This document shows, one piece after another, positions 36,465-43,421 of a stretch of DNA of 64,000 bases. How positions within the stretch are numbered: position 1 is the first letter of the stretch; each line of letters begins with the position of its first letter. Source of the DNA: an uncultured bacterium (GTDB taxonomy: Bacteria > Bacillota > Clostridia > UBA1381); contig CAJMRL010000002.1 in assembly GCA_905215805.1 (NCBI GenBank), positions 62,001-126,000 on the forward strand, in the 5' to 3' direction. The notes under the pieces are model-generated. The model saw only the letters and a list, made by a program, of their open reading frames with translations, was not told the origin of the DNA and searched no databases. A program made the translations under genes and the position numbers.

Positions 36465-37184
36465 TCACCCCAGAAGACAATTTATTTCGTGAGAGGTTAA
36501 ATGACGCCATCTGCCTAAAGGAAGGTTGCCAAGCTTAACTTCGCCTATGCTGATACGTTTAAGTGCAGTCACAGTGTAACCGAGAGTTTCAAACATTTTT
36601 CTAACTTGTCTGTTTTTTCCCTCATGAATCGTAATTTGAATATAGGTATGTCCATCAATTGCATCAATAATTTCTGCTTTTGCCGGAGATGTTGTATAAT
36701 CCTCGATTTTTATTCCGTTTCTCAGCTTATACATATCTGCTATTGCTACACCGCCTTTGATTTCGGCGATATATGTTTTTTCGACATGGTATTTTGGATG
36801 CGTGATTTTATATGTAAAATCACCATCGTTTGTCATAAGCAGAAGTCCTTCCGTATCGTAATCCAAGCGCCCTACAGGAAATATTCGTGTATTTATATCC
36901 TTTTTTACTAAATCAACAACGGTTGGACGGTCGAATTGGTCATTGACAGTGGAAACATATCCGACCGGCTTGTTGAGCATTATATAATAATTTTTTTTGG
37001 CAAGATGAAGCTCTTCTCCATCAAGAGAAACTTTATCTTTTCCTATCTCGACCTTTATGCCCTGTTCCTGTATAAGCTTTCCGTTTACGTTTACGCGTCC
37101 CTCTTCTATAAGTTTTTCAGCGGCACGTCTTGAGGCGGCGCCGCTCATTGCAATGTATTTTTGAAGTCTTACTATTTCACCCAT
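36465..37184 (-). CDS. RsuA/RluB-family rRNA pseudouridine synthase
   Basis: 239 residues. N-terminal S4 RNA-binding domain (RLQKYIAMSGAASRRAAEKLIEEGRVNVNG), then the catalytic core with PVGRLDYDTEGLLLMTNDGD, whose Asp is the nucleophile, and GKNRQVRKMFETLG. Modifies a uridine of 23S or 16S rRNA; RluB is the common Firmicutes member. AAAGGAGG ribosome site, 15 bases after the carboxypeptidase gene, so the same transcript. Confidence 0.93.
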   Translation of the reverse strand: MGEIVRLQKYIAMSGAASRRAAEKLIEEGRVNVNGKLIQEQGIKVEIGKDKVSLDGEELHLAKKNYYIMLNKPVGYVSTVNDQFDRPTVVDLVKKDINTRIFPVGRLDYDTEGLLLMTNDGDFTYKITHPKYHVEKTYIAEIKGGVAIADMYKLRNGIKIEDYTTSPAKAEIIDAIDGHTYIQITIHEGKNRQVRKMFETLGYTVTALKRISIGEVKLGNLPLGRWRHLTSHEINCLLG

Positions 37185-37199
37185 TGTAACCTCCTTTGA

Positions 37200-38330
37200 T
37201 CATAAGAGAAAAAAACTCCATATATTTTTCCAACATTCTAAAAAACTGTTTTTCATACGGATCGTGCTTACTCCGTAAATATTATCGCTTGACAGAACGT
37301 CAACTCTGCCGATTTCCTTTCCTTTATACTTAAGAGCAACATATCCGACTTTTTCATCTTTATTTATGGGAGTTTTTAAATCATTTTCTACATTTATTTC
37401 AGCATTTATTTCTATCTTCTTGTTTTTAGGCATTGGGATATAAAAATCTTCAGCCGCATAGAACGAATATGTTTTATTATCTACAGTAACGTTTTTAATT
37501 ACCTGCCCTTTTTCAAGCGCTTTTTTGGGATAATGCGATGCAAAAGCATCATCAAGCATCTGCATATGTGTATTCCAATCATCACTGTCATTAAGAGTTA
37601 CTGCTATAAAAGTCATATTATCTCTTTCCGCAGCGCTTACAAGACAACGTCCGGCAGCCTCTGTATATCCGGTTTTTACTCCGATTGCTCCATCATACAA
37701 AGTGAGAAGCTTATTATGATTGTAAAGCTCATGAGGATTATTGAGATTATTTATAGGCCAGACGGTTCTTGAACGTGTTTTAACGATGGTCCTAAACATA
37801 CTATTTTTCATTGCACATTGAGTTATAAGAGCAAGATCCTTAGCCGTTGTAAAATGCGCGTCCTGCGGCAGACCGCTGGGATTACAGAAGGAAGTATTGC
37901 CTGCTCCTATAGACCATGCTTTCTGATTCATCATATCTGCAAATTTCTCCGGACTTCCAGCTATATGTTCGGCTATGGCCATTGCGGCATCGTTTCCGGA
38001 GTTAAGCATAAGGGCATAAAGCATATCTTCCATATATATCTGTTCGCCTGCTTTAGCATACATTGACGAGCCTTCCTGAGAAGCAGCGTTTTGACCGATA
38101 GTAACAACTTCATCAAGCTTGCATTTTTCAAGAGCTATTAATGCGGTCATGATTTTTGTTGTGCTTGCCATAGGCATACGTGTATCGGCATTTTTTTGAT
38201 AAACAATATCTCCTGTGACAGCATTGATTACGCAGGCGCTGTGCGCAGTGTCTGTTGAAGCGTATGAAACAGTCATACACGGTAGAAGAAATATTATTAC
38301 TGTCATGATTAATGTAAGCGTTTTTTTCAT
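37200..38330 (-). CDS. D-alanyl-D-alanine carboxypeptidase (DacF-like)
   Basis: Low-molecular-weight penicillin-binding protein that trims the terminal D-Ala of peptidoglycan stem peptides outside the membrane. 376 residues with a signal peptide (residues ~1-24, ending SYA). S11 peptidase motifs: S56-T-T-K59, SGN (LNSGNDAAM), and KTG (GVKTGYTEAAG), followed by a PBP5-like C-terminal beta domain and a short hydrophobic end (WKNIWSFFLL) as a membrane anchor. Operon promoter at 38351-38379. Confidence 0.95.
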   Translation of the reverse strand: MKKTLTLIMTVIIFLLPCMTVSYASTDTAHSACVINAVTGDIVYQKNADTRMPMASTTKIMTALIALEKCKLDEVVTIGQNAASQEGSSMYAKAGEQIYMEDMLYALMLNSGNDAAMAIAEHIAGSPEKFADMMNQKAWSIGAGNTSFCNPSGLPQDAHFTTAKDLALITQCAMKNSMFRTIVKTRSRTVWPINNLNNPHELYNHNKLLTLYDGAIGVKTGYTEAAGRCLVSAAERDNMTFIAVTLNDSDDWNTHMQMLDDAFASHYPKKALEKGQVIKNVTVDNKTYSFYAAEDFYIPMPKNKKIEINAEINVENDLKTPINKDEKVGYVALKYKGKEIGRVDVLSSDNIYGVSTIRMKNSFLECWKNIWSFFLL

Positions 38331-38350
38331 AAAATCAACTCCATTTATAT

Positions 38351-38379
38351 ATTATACATTATGAGGCTTAGAAATGCAA
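38351..38379 (-). promoter_or_regulatory. Promoter of the carboxypeptidase / pseudouridine synthase operon
   Basis: Minus strand: TTGCAT (38379-38374), 17-base spacer, TATAAT (38356-38351). Confidence 0.7.
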
Positions 38380-38412
38380 TATAAAATTCGCTAAAAATTT
38401 TTAAAAAAACTA

Positions 38413-38441
38413 TTGACAAACAGGAATGTTTTTGGTATAAT
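38413..38441 (+). promoter_or_regulatory. Consensus promoter of the tRNA-Leu/tRNA-Gln unit
   Basis: TTGACA (38413-38418), 17-base spacer, TATAAT (38436-38441) with a TGG extension. Confidence 0.9.
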
Positions 38442-38488
38442 AATATTCGTCGTTGAGAGACATGGTAAAATGAATAGCTAATGAATAT

Positions 38489-38573
38489 GCGGATATGGCG
38501 GAATAGGCAGACGCGCACGTTTGAGGGGCGTGTGAGTAAAATCGTACCAGTTCAAGTCTGGTTATCCGCACCA
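38489..38573 (+). tRNA. tRNA-Leu (anticodon GAG)
   Basis: 85 bases with encoded CCA. Acceptor GCGGATA / TATCCGC, long variable arm as in class II tRNAs, anticodon stem CACGT / GCGTG with loop TTGAGGG (anticodon GAG), T-loop TTCAAGT, discriminator A. Confidence 0.95.
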
Positions 38574-38578
38574 TTCAT

Positions 38579-38652
38579 TGCGGAATTGTGTAAAGGTAGC
38601 ACGAATGACTCTGACTCATTTTGTTCGGGTTCGAATCCTGATTCCGCAGCCA
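38579..38652 (+). tRNA. tRNA-Gln (anticodon CUG)
   Basis: 74 bases with encoded CCA. Acceptor TGCGGAA / TTCCGCA, anticodon stem AATGA / TCATT with loop CTCTGAC (anticodon CUG), T-loop TTCGAAT, discriminator G. Only 5 bases after tRNA-Leu, so co-transcribed. Confidence 0.94.
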
Positions 38653-38677
38653 TGTTTGTTTAATAATTTTAGTAAAC

Positions 38678-38707
38678 ATAAAAAGGCTTGGAATCAAGCC
38701 TTTTTAT
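38678..38707 (+). terminator. Terminator of the tRNA unit
   Basis: AAAAAGGCTTG / CAAGCCTTTTT with loop GAAT; clear U-run. Confidence 0.9.
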
Positions 38708-38838
38708 GTTTTTTTATTAAAAAACAGTTTAATCCTGATTATAGATATGAATGGTTGATTGGAATTACAAGAGTTTTATTCGGCAAGCAATACGGTTTAA
38801 AATTATTCTTGGATTATTAATATATAGGACGGTGGTAT

Positions 38839-39366
38839 ATGATGGAGACAGAATTATTTGAGGTTGTTTCAAGCAGAACTATAAATGCTTCAAGATTTGA
38901 GATTATCGAGGATAAATTGGAAATAAACAAACAAAATGTAATATATTCGTTTGTAAAAATCAAATCCGGAATATGTGTTATAATAGAAACACCTGAGGGA
39001 TTTGTAGTACTAAAGGAATACCGTTATCCGATAAAGTCATGGTCTTATGAGTTTACGTCCGGGATTATCGACGAAGGGGAACAAGCGGAGGATGCTGCGA
39101 TTCGAGAGGTAAAAGAAGAAACCGGATTTATCGTAGATGAAATAAAAAGCCTTGGAGAATTTTATCCGTCTTTCGGAGCAACAGATGAAGTGATCCATTT
39201 GTTCTATGCAAAGTGTAATTCAAAGGAGAAAACAAATAGAGAAGATACTGAATTTATTACATACGAAATTATGAAAAAGGATGAAGTAGAACAGTTGATT
39301 ATTTCCGGAGAATTTAAGCACGGAGCAGGCTTGGCGGCTTGGTTAAAATACATTTTGACCCGATAG
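38839..39366 (+). CDS. Nudix hydrolase (ADP-ribose pyrophosphatase-like)
   Basis: 175 residues. An intact Nudix box is present: G-IIDEG-E-(7)-REVKEETGF, with GxxxxxE and REVxEExG spaced as expected. The N-terminal beta-strands (YSFVKIKSGICVII) and IxxLGEFYPSFGATDE match the ADP-ribose pyrophosphatase group. Likely clears ADP-ribose or nucleoside-diphosphate sugars. Start may be ATG 38839 or 38842. Ribosome site GGACGGTGG. Confidence 0.88.
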   Translation: MMETELFEVVSSRTINASRFEIIEDKLEINKQNVIYSFVKIKSGICVIIETPEGFVVLKEYRYPIKSWSYEFTSGIIDEGEQAEDAAIREVKEETGFIVDEIKSLGEFYPSFGATDEVIHLFYAKCNSKEKTNREDTEFITYEIMKKDEVEQLIISGEFKHGAGLAAWLKYILTR

Positions 39367-39428
39367 GATATAATACAATTGTTTTTATGGTCGTGTTATG
39401 TTGTGTGTCTGCAAGCAGCATATGATGA

Positions 39429-39506
39429 GTTCATAATACTCCGCTCGCAGTGAAAAACTTTGATGATGTAAGGGAACAGATAAAAGAGAAATACGGTATT
39501 GTGTAA
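39429..39506 (+). pseudogene. Possible C-terminal gene remnant
   Basis: A 25-codon open frame that ends in a protein-like stretch, VKNFDDVREQIKEKYGIV, then TAA. It has no start with a ribosome site and is preceded by a stop. It looks like the tail of a lost gene, but could be chance. Confidence 0.2.
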
Positions 39507-39527
39507 GAGAATATGCAAAAATTTGAG

Positions 39528-39569
39528 TTGATTGACAGAAATGCATTGTTTAGCATTCTGTCAAATCAA
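39528..39569. terminator. Hairpin between convergent genes
   Basis: TTGATTGACAGAA(A)TGC pairs with GCATTCTGTCA(A)ATCAA; the loop contains the stop codon of the SnoaL-like gene. There is no U-run, so terminator activity is uncertain. Confidence 0.4.
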
Positions 39570-39909
39570 TGCTGATGCATAGCTTGGAAGCTTGATGAAA
39601 GCGAAGTCGAATATGATCTTCTTTAATCCAAATAGATGTTCTATAATATAAAATGTTGTCATTCTTAGTAATATAATTTACAATCCAGCAGTTTTTACTT
39701 AATTCTTGACATTTAAAATTATAAATTGTTATATTTCTATCGGTTTTACAATCCAGCAGAGAACGGATTACATCTTTTTTGTCAAATAAATCACCGGATT
39801 TTCCGCATTCTATAAAGTCGTCATGAATGATGTCCGACAACCATTTTTTGTCGGACATATAAGAAAGCTTAAAGAAATCCTTTTCTAAGGATAATAATTT
39901 TTTATACAT
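39550..39909 (-). CDS. SnoaL-like / DUF4440 (NTF2-fold) protein
   Basis: 119 residues. Pattern of a single NTF2-like cone: an N-terminal helix pair (LEKDFFKLSYMSDKKWLSDIIHDDFIECGKSG), then beta strands ending in RTSIWIKEDHIRLRFHQASK, as in DUF4440 proteins. Ligand or reaction unknown. It is transcribed against the Nudix gene and has no clear partner. Base composition is somewhat more AT-rich than its neighbours. Confidence 0.75.
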   Translation of the reverse strand: MYKKLLSLEKDFFKLSYMSDKKWLSDIIHDDFIECGKSGDLFDKKDVIRSLLDCKTDRNITIYNFKCQELSKNCWIVNYITKNDNILYYRTSIWIKEDHIRLRFHQASKLCISIDLTEC

Positions 39910-40158
39910 GGATATTCACCTAACTTTAATATAGATTTTTAAATTGCATTTAGAATTGACCATATTCATAAAGGACTTTATATAGCTTTTGAATATATAT
40001 TTTAACTAAGTTTTATTATAATATAAGTGTTCTTAAAAATCAACTCTTTATATAAATTTTACATGATTATAAGGGAAGCAAATTATTCCTATGCTTGACA
40101 TGGGGAAAATTGTGTGATATACTTAAAATCAAGATATTCAAGGCGGTGAAACTGTATA
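39910..40158 (+). promoter_or_regulatory. Intergenic region with a promoter for the GNAT gene
   Basis: TTGACA (40095-40100), 17-base spacer, TATACT (40118-40123). The remaining bases are AT-rich without other visible features. Confidence 0.78.
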
Positions 40159-40683
40159 ATGAGGATATTTAAATGTACAATGGAGAATTTAGATAATGTT
40201 GCCGAGTTTTATGACAAGGTTACAGGATATCTTGAGAAAAATGTAAATTATCCAAAATGGACGCATAAGGAATATCCTGCAAGAGAAAGTGTAGTGCAGG
40301 CAATAGGTGACGGAAGTCAATATGCTTGTGAGGATAACGGAAGAATTATAGGAGCATTTGTGCTTAATGATGATCCGCAGGGAGATTATAGCGCCGGAGA
40401 TTGGAAAGAGCAGCTTGATCGGGGAGAGTTTTTGGTTATACATGCGCTTGCAAGAGATCCGGAAGTATGTCAGAGCGGATTAGGCAGAAAAATGGTTGAA
40501 TATTGTATTAATGCGGCAAAAGACGGTGGATACAGGGCGGTAAGACTTGATGCCGTTCCGACAAATATTCCGGCGAGAAGGCTGTATGAGGGTATGGGAT
40601 TCTCATTTGCCGGCGAGAAGGATTTATTAAGAGGAATAGAAGATATTCCTGAATTTGCATTATATGAATTAAATTTTATATAA
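40159..40683 (+). CDS. GNAT family N-acetyltransferase
   Basis: 174 residues. A complete GNAT fold: GRIIGAFVLNDDP (beta 2-3), VIHALARDPEVCQSGLGRKMVEYC (beta 4 and the acetyl-CoA loop, degenerate Q/RxxGxG/A), GYRAVRLDAVPTNIPARRLYEGMGF. Substrate unknown. GGCGG ribosome site; own promoter at 40095. It probably shares a transcript with the MIF-like gene 31 bases on. Confidence 0.85.
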   Translation: MRIFKCTMENLDNVAEFYDKVTGYLEKNVNYPKWTHKEYPARESVVQAIGDGSQYACEDNGRIIGAFVLNDDPQGDYSAGDWKEQLDRGEFLVIHALARDPEVCQSGLGRKMVEYCINAAKDGGYRAVRLDAVPTNIPARRLYEGMGFSFAGEKDLLRGIEDIPEFALYELNFI

Positions 40684-40714
40684 AAATTTATAGAATCATG
40701 GAGGAGAATGAACA

Positions 40715-41056
40715 ATGCCATTTATTGATTCAAAGATTACAATGACGGTCACAGAGGAAAAGAAGGAAAAGCTTAAATCAGAATTAGGAAAGTATATAAC
40801 TACGCTTCATAAAACAGAAACATATCTCATGGTTGGTATTGAGGATAACTATGATTTATGGATGGCAGGCAAAAAGCTTGATAAGGGAGCATATATTTCA
40901 GTCAGTCTTTTTGGGCAGGCTTCGTCGGCGGATTATGACAAAATGACCGATCAGATATGCGAATTGTATGAAAGAGAGCTTGGTATACCGGGTTCAGCTA
41001 TATATGTAACATATCATCCGATATCCGATTGGGGCTGGAACGGCAGAAATTTCTGA
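40715..41056 (+). CDS. MIF/phenylpyruvate tautomerase-like protein
   Basis: 113 residues. Starts MPFID, leaving the N-terminal Pro that is the catalytic base of the tautomerase superfamily. The C-terminal SAIYVTYHPISDWGWNGRNF matches the MIF end (YxxYxxxxxxxWGWN-x-x-xF). The role in anaerobes is unclear. GGAGGA ribosome site. Confidence 0.82.
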   Translation: MPFIDSKITMTVTEEKKEKLKSELGKYITTLHKTETYLMVGIEDNYDLWMAGKKLDKGAYISVSLFGQASSADYDKMTDQICELYERELGIPGSAIYVTYHPISDWGWNGRNF

Positions 41057-41079
41057 TGATTCCTAAGGAGTAAAAAGCT

Positions 41080-41490
41080 GTGCGGCGAAAAAATATATTA
41101 TGGGCAGCAATATTTCTTGTTATCTGCAGCGTGTGTGCGGTAATTATAATATTTCGGTACAAAACCGCAGATGAAGCAAAAACAGCGGTAATATATATAG
41201 GTAATGAAGTTGTGCGTACTGTAGACTTAAGCTATGTGCCGGAGGCGTATGAATTTGATATTTCCGGAGAAAATGGCACAAACAGGATACGTGTGGAGCA
41301 GGGGAGAATTCGGGTTGTATATGCGGACTGCCCTGATAATGTTTGTGTCGATCAGGGTTGGATAAACAGTACATATGCACCTATTGTATGTTTGCCGCAC
41401 AAGATGACTGTAGAAATAAAGAGCGATGCGGCGGAAGACAATGAATATGACGCTGTGGTCGGAGGAGCTGGATATTCTGAAGACGAATAA
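41080..41490 (+). CDS. NusG domain II-containing membrane-anchored protein (EetA-like)
   Basis: 136 residues, GTG start with AAGGAG nine bases upstream. One N-terminal transmembrane helix (~residues 5-26) and an outside-facing beta domain (RIRVEQGRIRVVYADCPDNVCVDQGW ... PIVCLPHKMTVEI) typical of the NusG_II/DUF1312 family; two conserved Cys pairs stand out. Followed by an overlapping Gx-transporter gene and apbE; this trio resembles the eetA-eetB-fmnB part of flavin-based electron-transfer loci. Confidence 0.8.
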   Translation: MRRKNILWAAIFLVICSVCAVIIIFRYKTADEAKTAVIYIGNEVVRTVDLSYVPEAYEFDISGENGTNRIRVEQGRIRVVYADCPDNVCVDQGWINSTYAPIVCLPHKMTVEIKSDAAEDNEYDAVVGGAGYSEDE

Positions 41491-41986
41491 AATAACGATA
41501 GTGGGAGTGCTTACAGCAATTTCGCTTGTGATTTTTATACTGGAGGCGCAAATACCCCCGCTTGTTCCAATACCGGGAATAAAGCTGGGGCTTGCGAATA
41601 TTATAACATTAATAGCGGTATATGCTGTTGGTAGACGGGAGGCATTTATTATACTGATGCTGCGGATTATCATTGGCAGCATATATTCGGGAAATATGCA
41701 GTCGTTTATATACAGTCTTGCAGGTGGAATAATGTGTTATATTGTAACTGTCTTGCTTTCCTTTGTGCTTAAAAATGAGTTCATATGGGTCGTAAGTATT
41801 TTCGGAGCTTTAGCACATATTGCAGGACAGCTCGGAGCTGCATACATAATTACCGGGGTGGAGCAGATTATATATTATGCTCCGATTTTAATAATAAGTG
41901 CAGTTATAACAGGTACTTTTACAGGCGTATCAGCACAGGGAGTATATAAACAATTGAGAAAAATCAGAGGGAGGGGCGGACGATGA
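41447..41986 (+). CDS. Gx transporter family / heptaprenyl diphosphate synthase component I-like protein (EetB-like)
   Basis: About 180 residues with five to six hydrophobic segments; core motif PxPGIKLGLANIITLIAVY. The family looks like an ECF-type S component and sits next to NusG_II and ApbE genes in electron-transfer loci. The start is unclear: ATG 41447 overlaps the upstream gene by 44 bases and has a poor ribosome site, while a strong GGAGGAG (41461-41467) precedes only ATT 41474 or CTG 41477 in frame. The stop overlaps apbE in ATGA. Confidence 0.78.
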   Translation: MTLWSEELDILKTNKITIVGVLTAISLVIFILEAQIPPLVPIPGIKLGLANIITLIAVYAVGRREAFIILMLRIIIGSIYSGNMQSFIYSLAGGIMCYIVTVLLSFVLKNEFIWVVSIFGALAHIAGQLGAAYIITGVEQIIYYAPILIISAVITGTFTGVSAQGVYKQLRKIRGRGGR

Positions 41987-43005
41987 AAAAGTTTATAGCT
42001 GTCATTTGCGTTGCGGCCCTTATTTCCGTGACATTTTTTTCAGTCGGATGCAGTAAGCTCTCAGACAGCGGCGAAGCCTCAAAATATGAAAAAATAGTGT
42101 ACGCGATGGATACTATAATGCAGCTTGACATATATTCTGCAGATCCGGAAATATCCCAAAAAGCAGAAGATGAGATTATGCGTCTTGATAAAATGCTTGA
42201 TCGAGGTGACCAAGAAAGCGAAATATATGAGATGAATCATGCTGAGGAAGCTGTTACAGTATCAGATGAAATTGTTGAGATCATTTCTATGGCGCGTGAC
42301 GTCAGTGTAAAATCGGGAGGGGCTTTTGATATAACTATAGCCCCTGTCATGGACGCGTGGGGATTTTATTCAAAAAATTATCATGTCCCGTCAGATGATG
42401 AGCTTGATGTTTTATTGGAAAAAGTTGATTATTCAAAAATTTTGCTTGAGGGAAATACAGTTACAGTTCCGGACGGCATGGAATTAGATTTGGGAGGAAT
42501 AGCCAAAGGCTATACGTCAGATAGGCTTATGGAATTGTTTCAAAGAGAAGGAGTTCATTCTGCAATTGTATCGCTGGGAGGGAATGTTCAGGCATTAGGG
42601 CGGAAACCCGATGGCAGCTTATGGAATGTTGCGATTCAGGATCCGGGAAAACCTGATTCATATATAGGAAGCTTATCGATTGAAAATATGGCTGTTGTAA
42701 CATCGGGTTCATATCAAAGATATTTTGAACGTGATGGGGTTACGTATCATCATATAATAGATCCATCTGAAGGAAGACCGGCTGATAATGGGCTTAGTTC
42801 AGTCACTATTATTACCGAAAGCGGAATGTTAGGCGATGCTTTATCGACTGCGCTTTTTGTACTTGGTCTTGATGATGCGGTTGATTATTGGCATACATAT
42901 GGCGGATTTCAAGCGGTGTTTGTCGATAATAATGGGAAAATATATATAACAGCCGGACTTGAGAATAGTTTTAAATGTGAACGTTCATATGAGATAATTC
43001 AATAA
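41983..43005 (+). CDS. apbE: FAD:protein FMN transferase (ApbE), lipoprotein
   Basis: Attaches FMN covalently to Thr/Ser of partner flavoproteins, outside the membrane. 340 residues. Lipoprotein signal peptide with lipobox FSVGC (Cys ~23). ApbE motifs: YAMDTIMQL, GAFDITIAPVMDAWGF, LGGIAKGYTSDRL, VSLGGNVQALG, HHIIDPSEGRPA and the metal-site LGDALSTALFVLG. Overlaps the Gx gene by 4 bases. No flavoprotein target (for instance an FMN-binding domain protein) is in the window. Confidence 0.95.
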   Translation: MKKFIAVICVAALISVTFFSVGCSKLSDSGEASKYEKIVYAMDTIMQLDIYSADPEISQKAEDEIMRLDKMLDRGDQESEIYEMNHAEEAVTVSDEIVEIISMARDVSVKSGGAFDITIAPVMDAWGFYSKNYHVPSDDELDVLLEKVDYSKILLEGNTVTVPDGMELDLGGIAKGYTSDRLMELFQREGVHSAIVSLGGNVQALGRKPDGSLWNVAIQDPGKPDSYIGSLSIENMAVVTSGSYQRYFERDGVTYHHIIDPSEGRPADNGLSSVTIITESGMLGDALSTALFVLGLDDAVDYWHTYGGFQAVFVDNNGKIYITAGLENSFKCERSYEIIQ

Positions 43006-43069
43006 TGAGAAAAAAGTGTATAGAAAATATATTGTATGTTTCTTTTTTAGAAATATTTGTAATTTTATA

Positions 43070-43098
43070 TTGACATTTATTCCCTTTTGTGTTATAAT
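43070..43098 (+). promoter_or_regulatory. Consensus promoter without a downstream gene
   Basis: TTGACA (43070-43075), 17-base spacer, TATAAT (43093-43098). It points to a terminator 30 bases on, with no ORF between. Confidence 0.85.
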
Positions 43099-43104
43099 GA
43101 AATT

Positions 43105-43166
43105 CCAATCGATTTTCATATTTTTTTACACCGTGCAGGGCATTGTTCTGTGCGGTGATTTTTTTA
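43105..43166 (+). ncRNA. Candidate orphan small RNA (~60 bases)
   Basis: Between the consensus promoter and a strong terminator: 10-bp stem CACCGTGCAG / CTGTGCGGTG (two G-T pairs) followed by seven T. The 5' part is single-stranded and T-rich. No coding potential. Confidence 0.5.
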
Positions 43167-43210
43167 TAAAGATTTGCTGTTTGGTGATTTTAAACAAAAT
43201 CGTGTACAAA

Positions 43211-43242
43211 AAAATAAACCGCATAAATATGCGGTTTATTTT
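43211..43242. terminator. Palindromic terminator between the candidate RNA and tRNA-Ser
   Basis: AAAATAAACCGCATA-aa-TATGCGGTTTATTTT, perfect 15-bp arms; serves tRNA-Ser on the minus strand and could stop read-through from the plus strand. Confidence 0.85.
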
Positions 43243-43247
43243 ATAAA

Positions 43248-43338
43248 TGGAGGAAAGGATGGGATTCGAACCCACGGTACGCTATAAACGTACACAGCAT
43301 TTCCAATGCTGCGCCTTCAACCCCTCGGCCACCTCTCC
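43248..43338 (-). tRNA. tRNA-Ser (anticodon GGA)
   Basis: 91 bases with encoded CCA and a long variable arm. Acceptor GGAGAGG / CCTTTCC (one G-T pair), anticodon stem CAGCA / TGCTG with loop TTGGAAA (anticodon GGA), T-loop TTCGAAT. The discriminator base reads U, whereas bacterial tRNA-Ser normally has G. Confidence 0.93.
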
Positions 43339-43351
43339 GAAAGACTTATAT

Positions 43352-43380
43352 ATTATACCACGACTTTTATCATTTGTCAA
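43352..43380 (-). promoter_or_regulatory. Consensus promoter of tRNA-Ser
   Basis: Minus strand: TTGACA (43380-43375), 17-base spacer, TATAAT (43357-43352). Confidence 0.9.
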
Positions 43381-43421
43381 TAATAAATTGAAAAATAATT
43401 TACCAAAAATATATAAGCCGA

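Noticed and set aside
38481..38663. 60-codon ORF over the two tRNA genes
   Set aside because: It lies on tRNA-Leu and tRNA-Gln, whose cloverleafs explain the sequence; no ribosome site or protein-like pattern.
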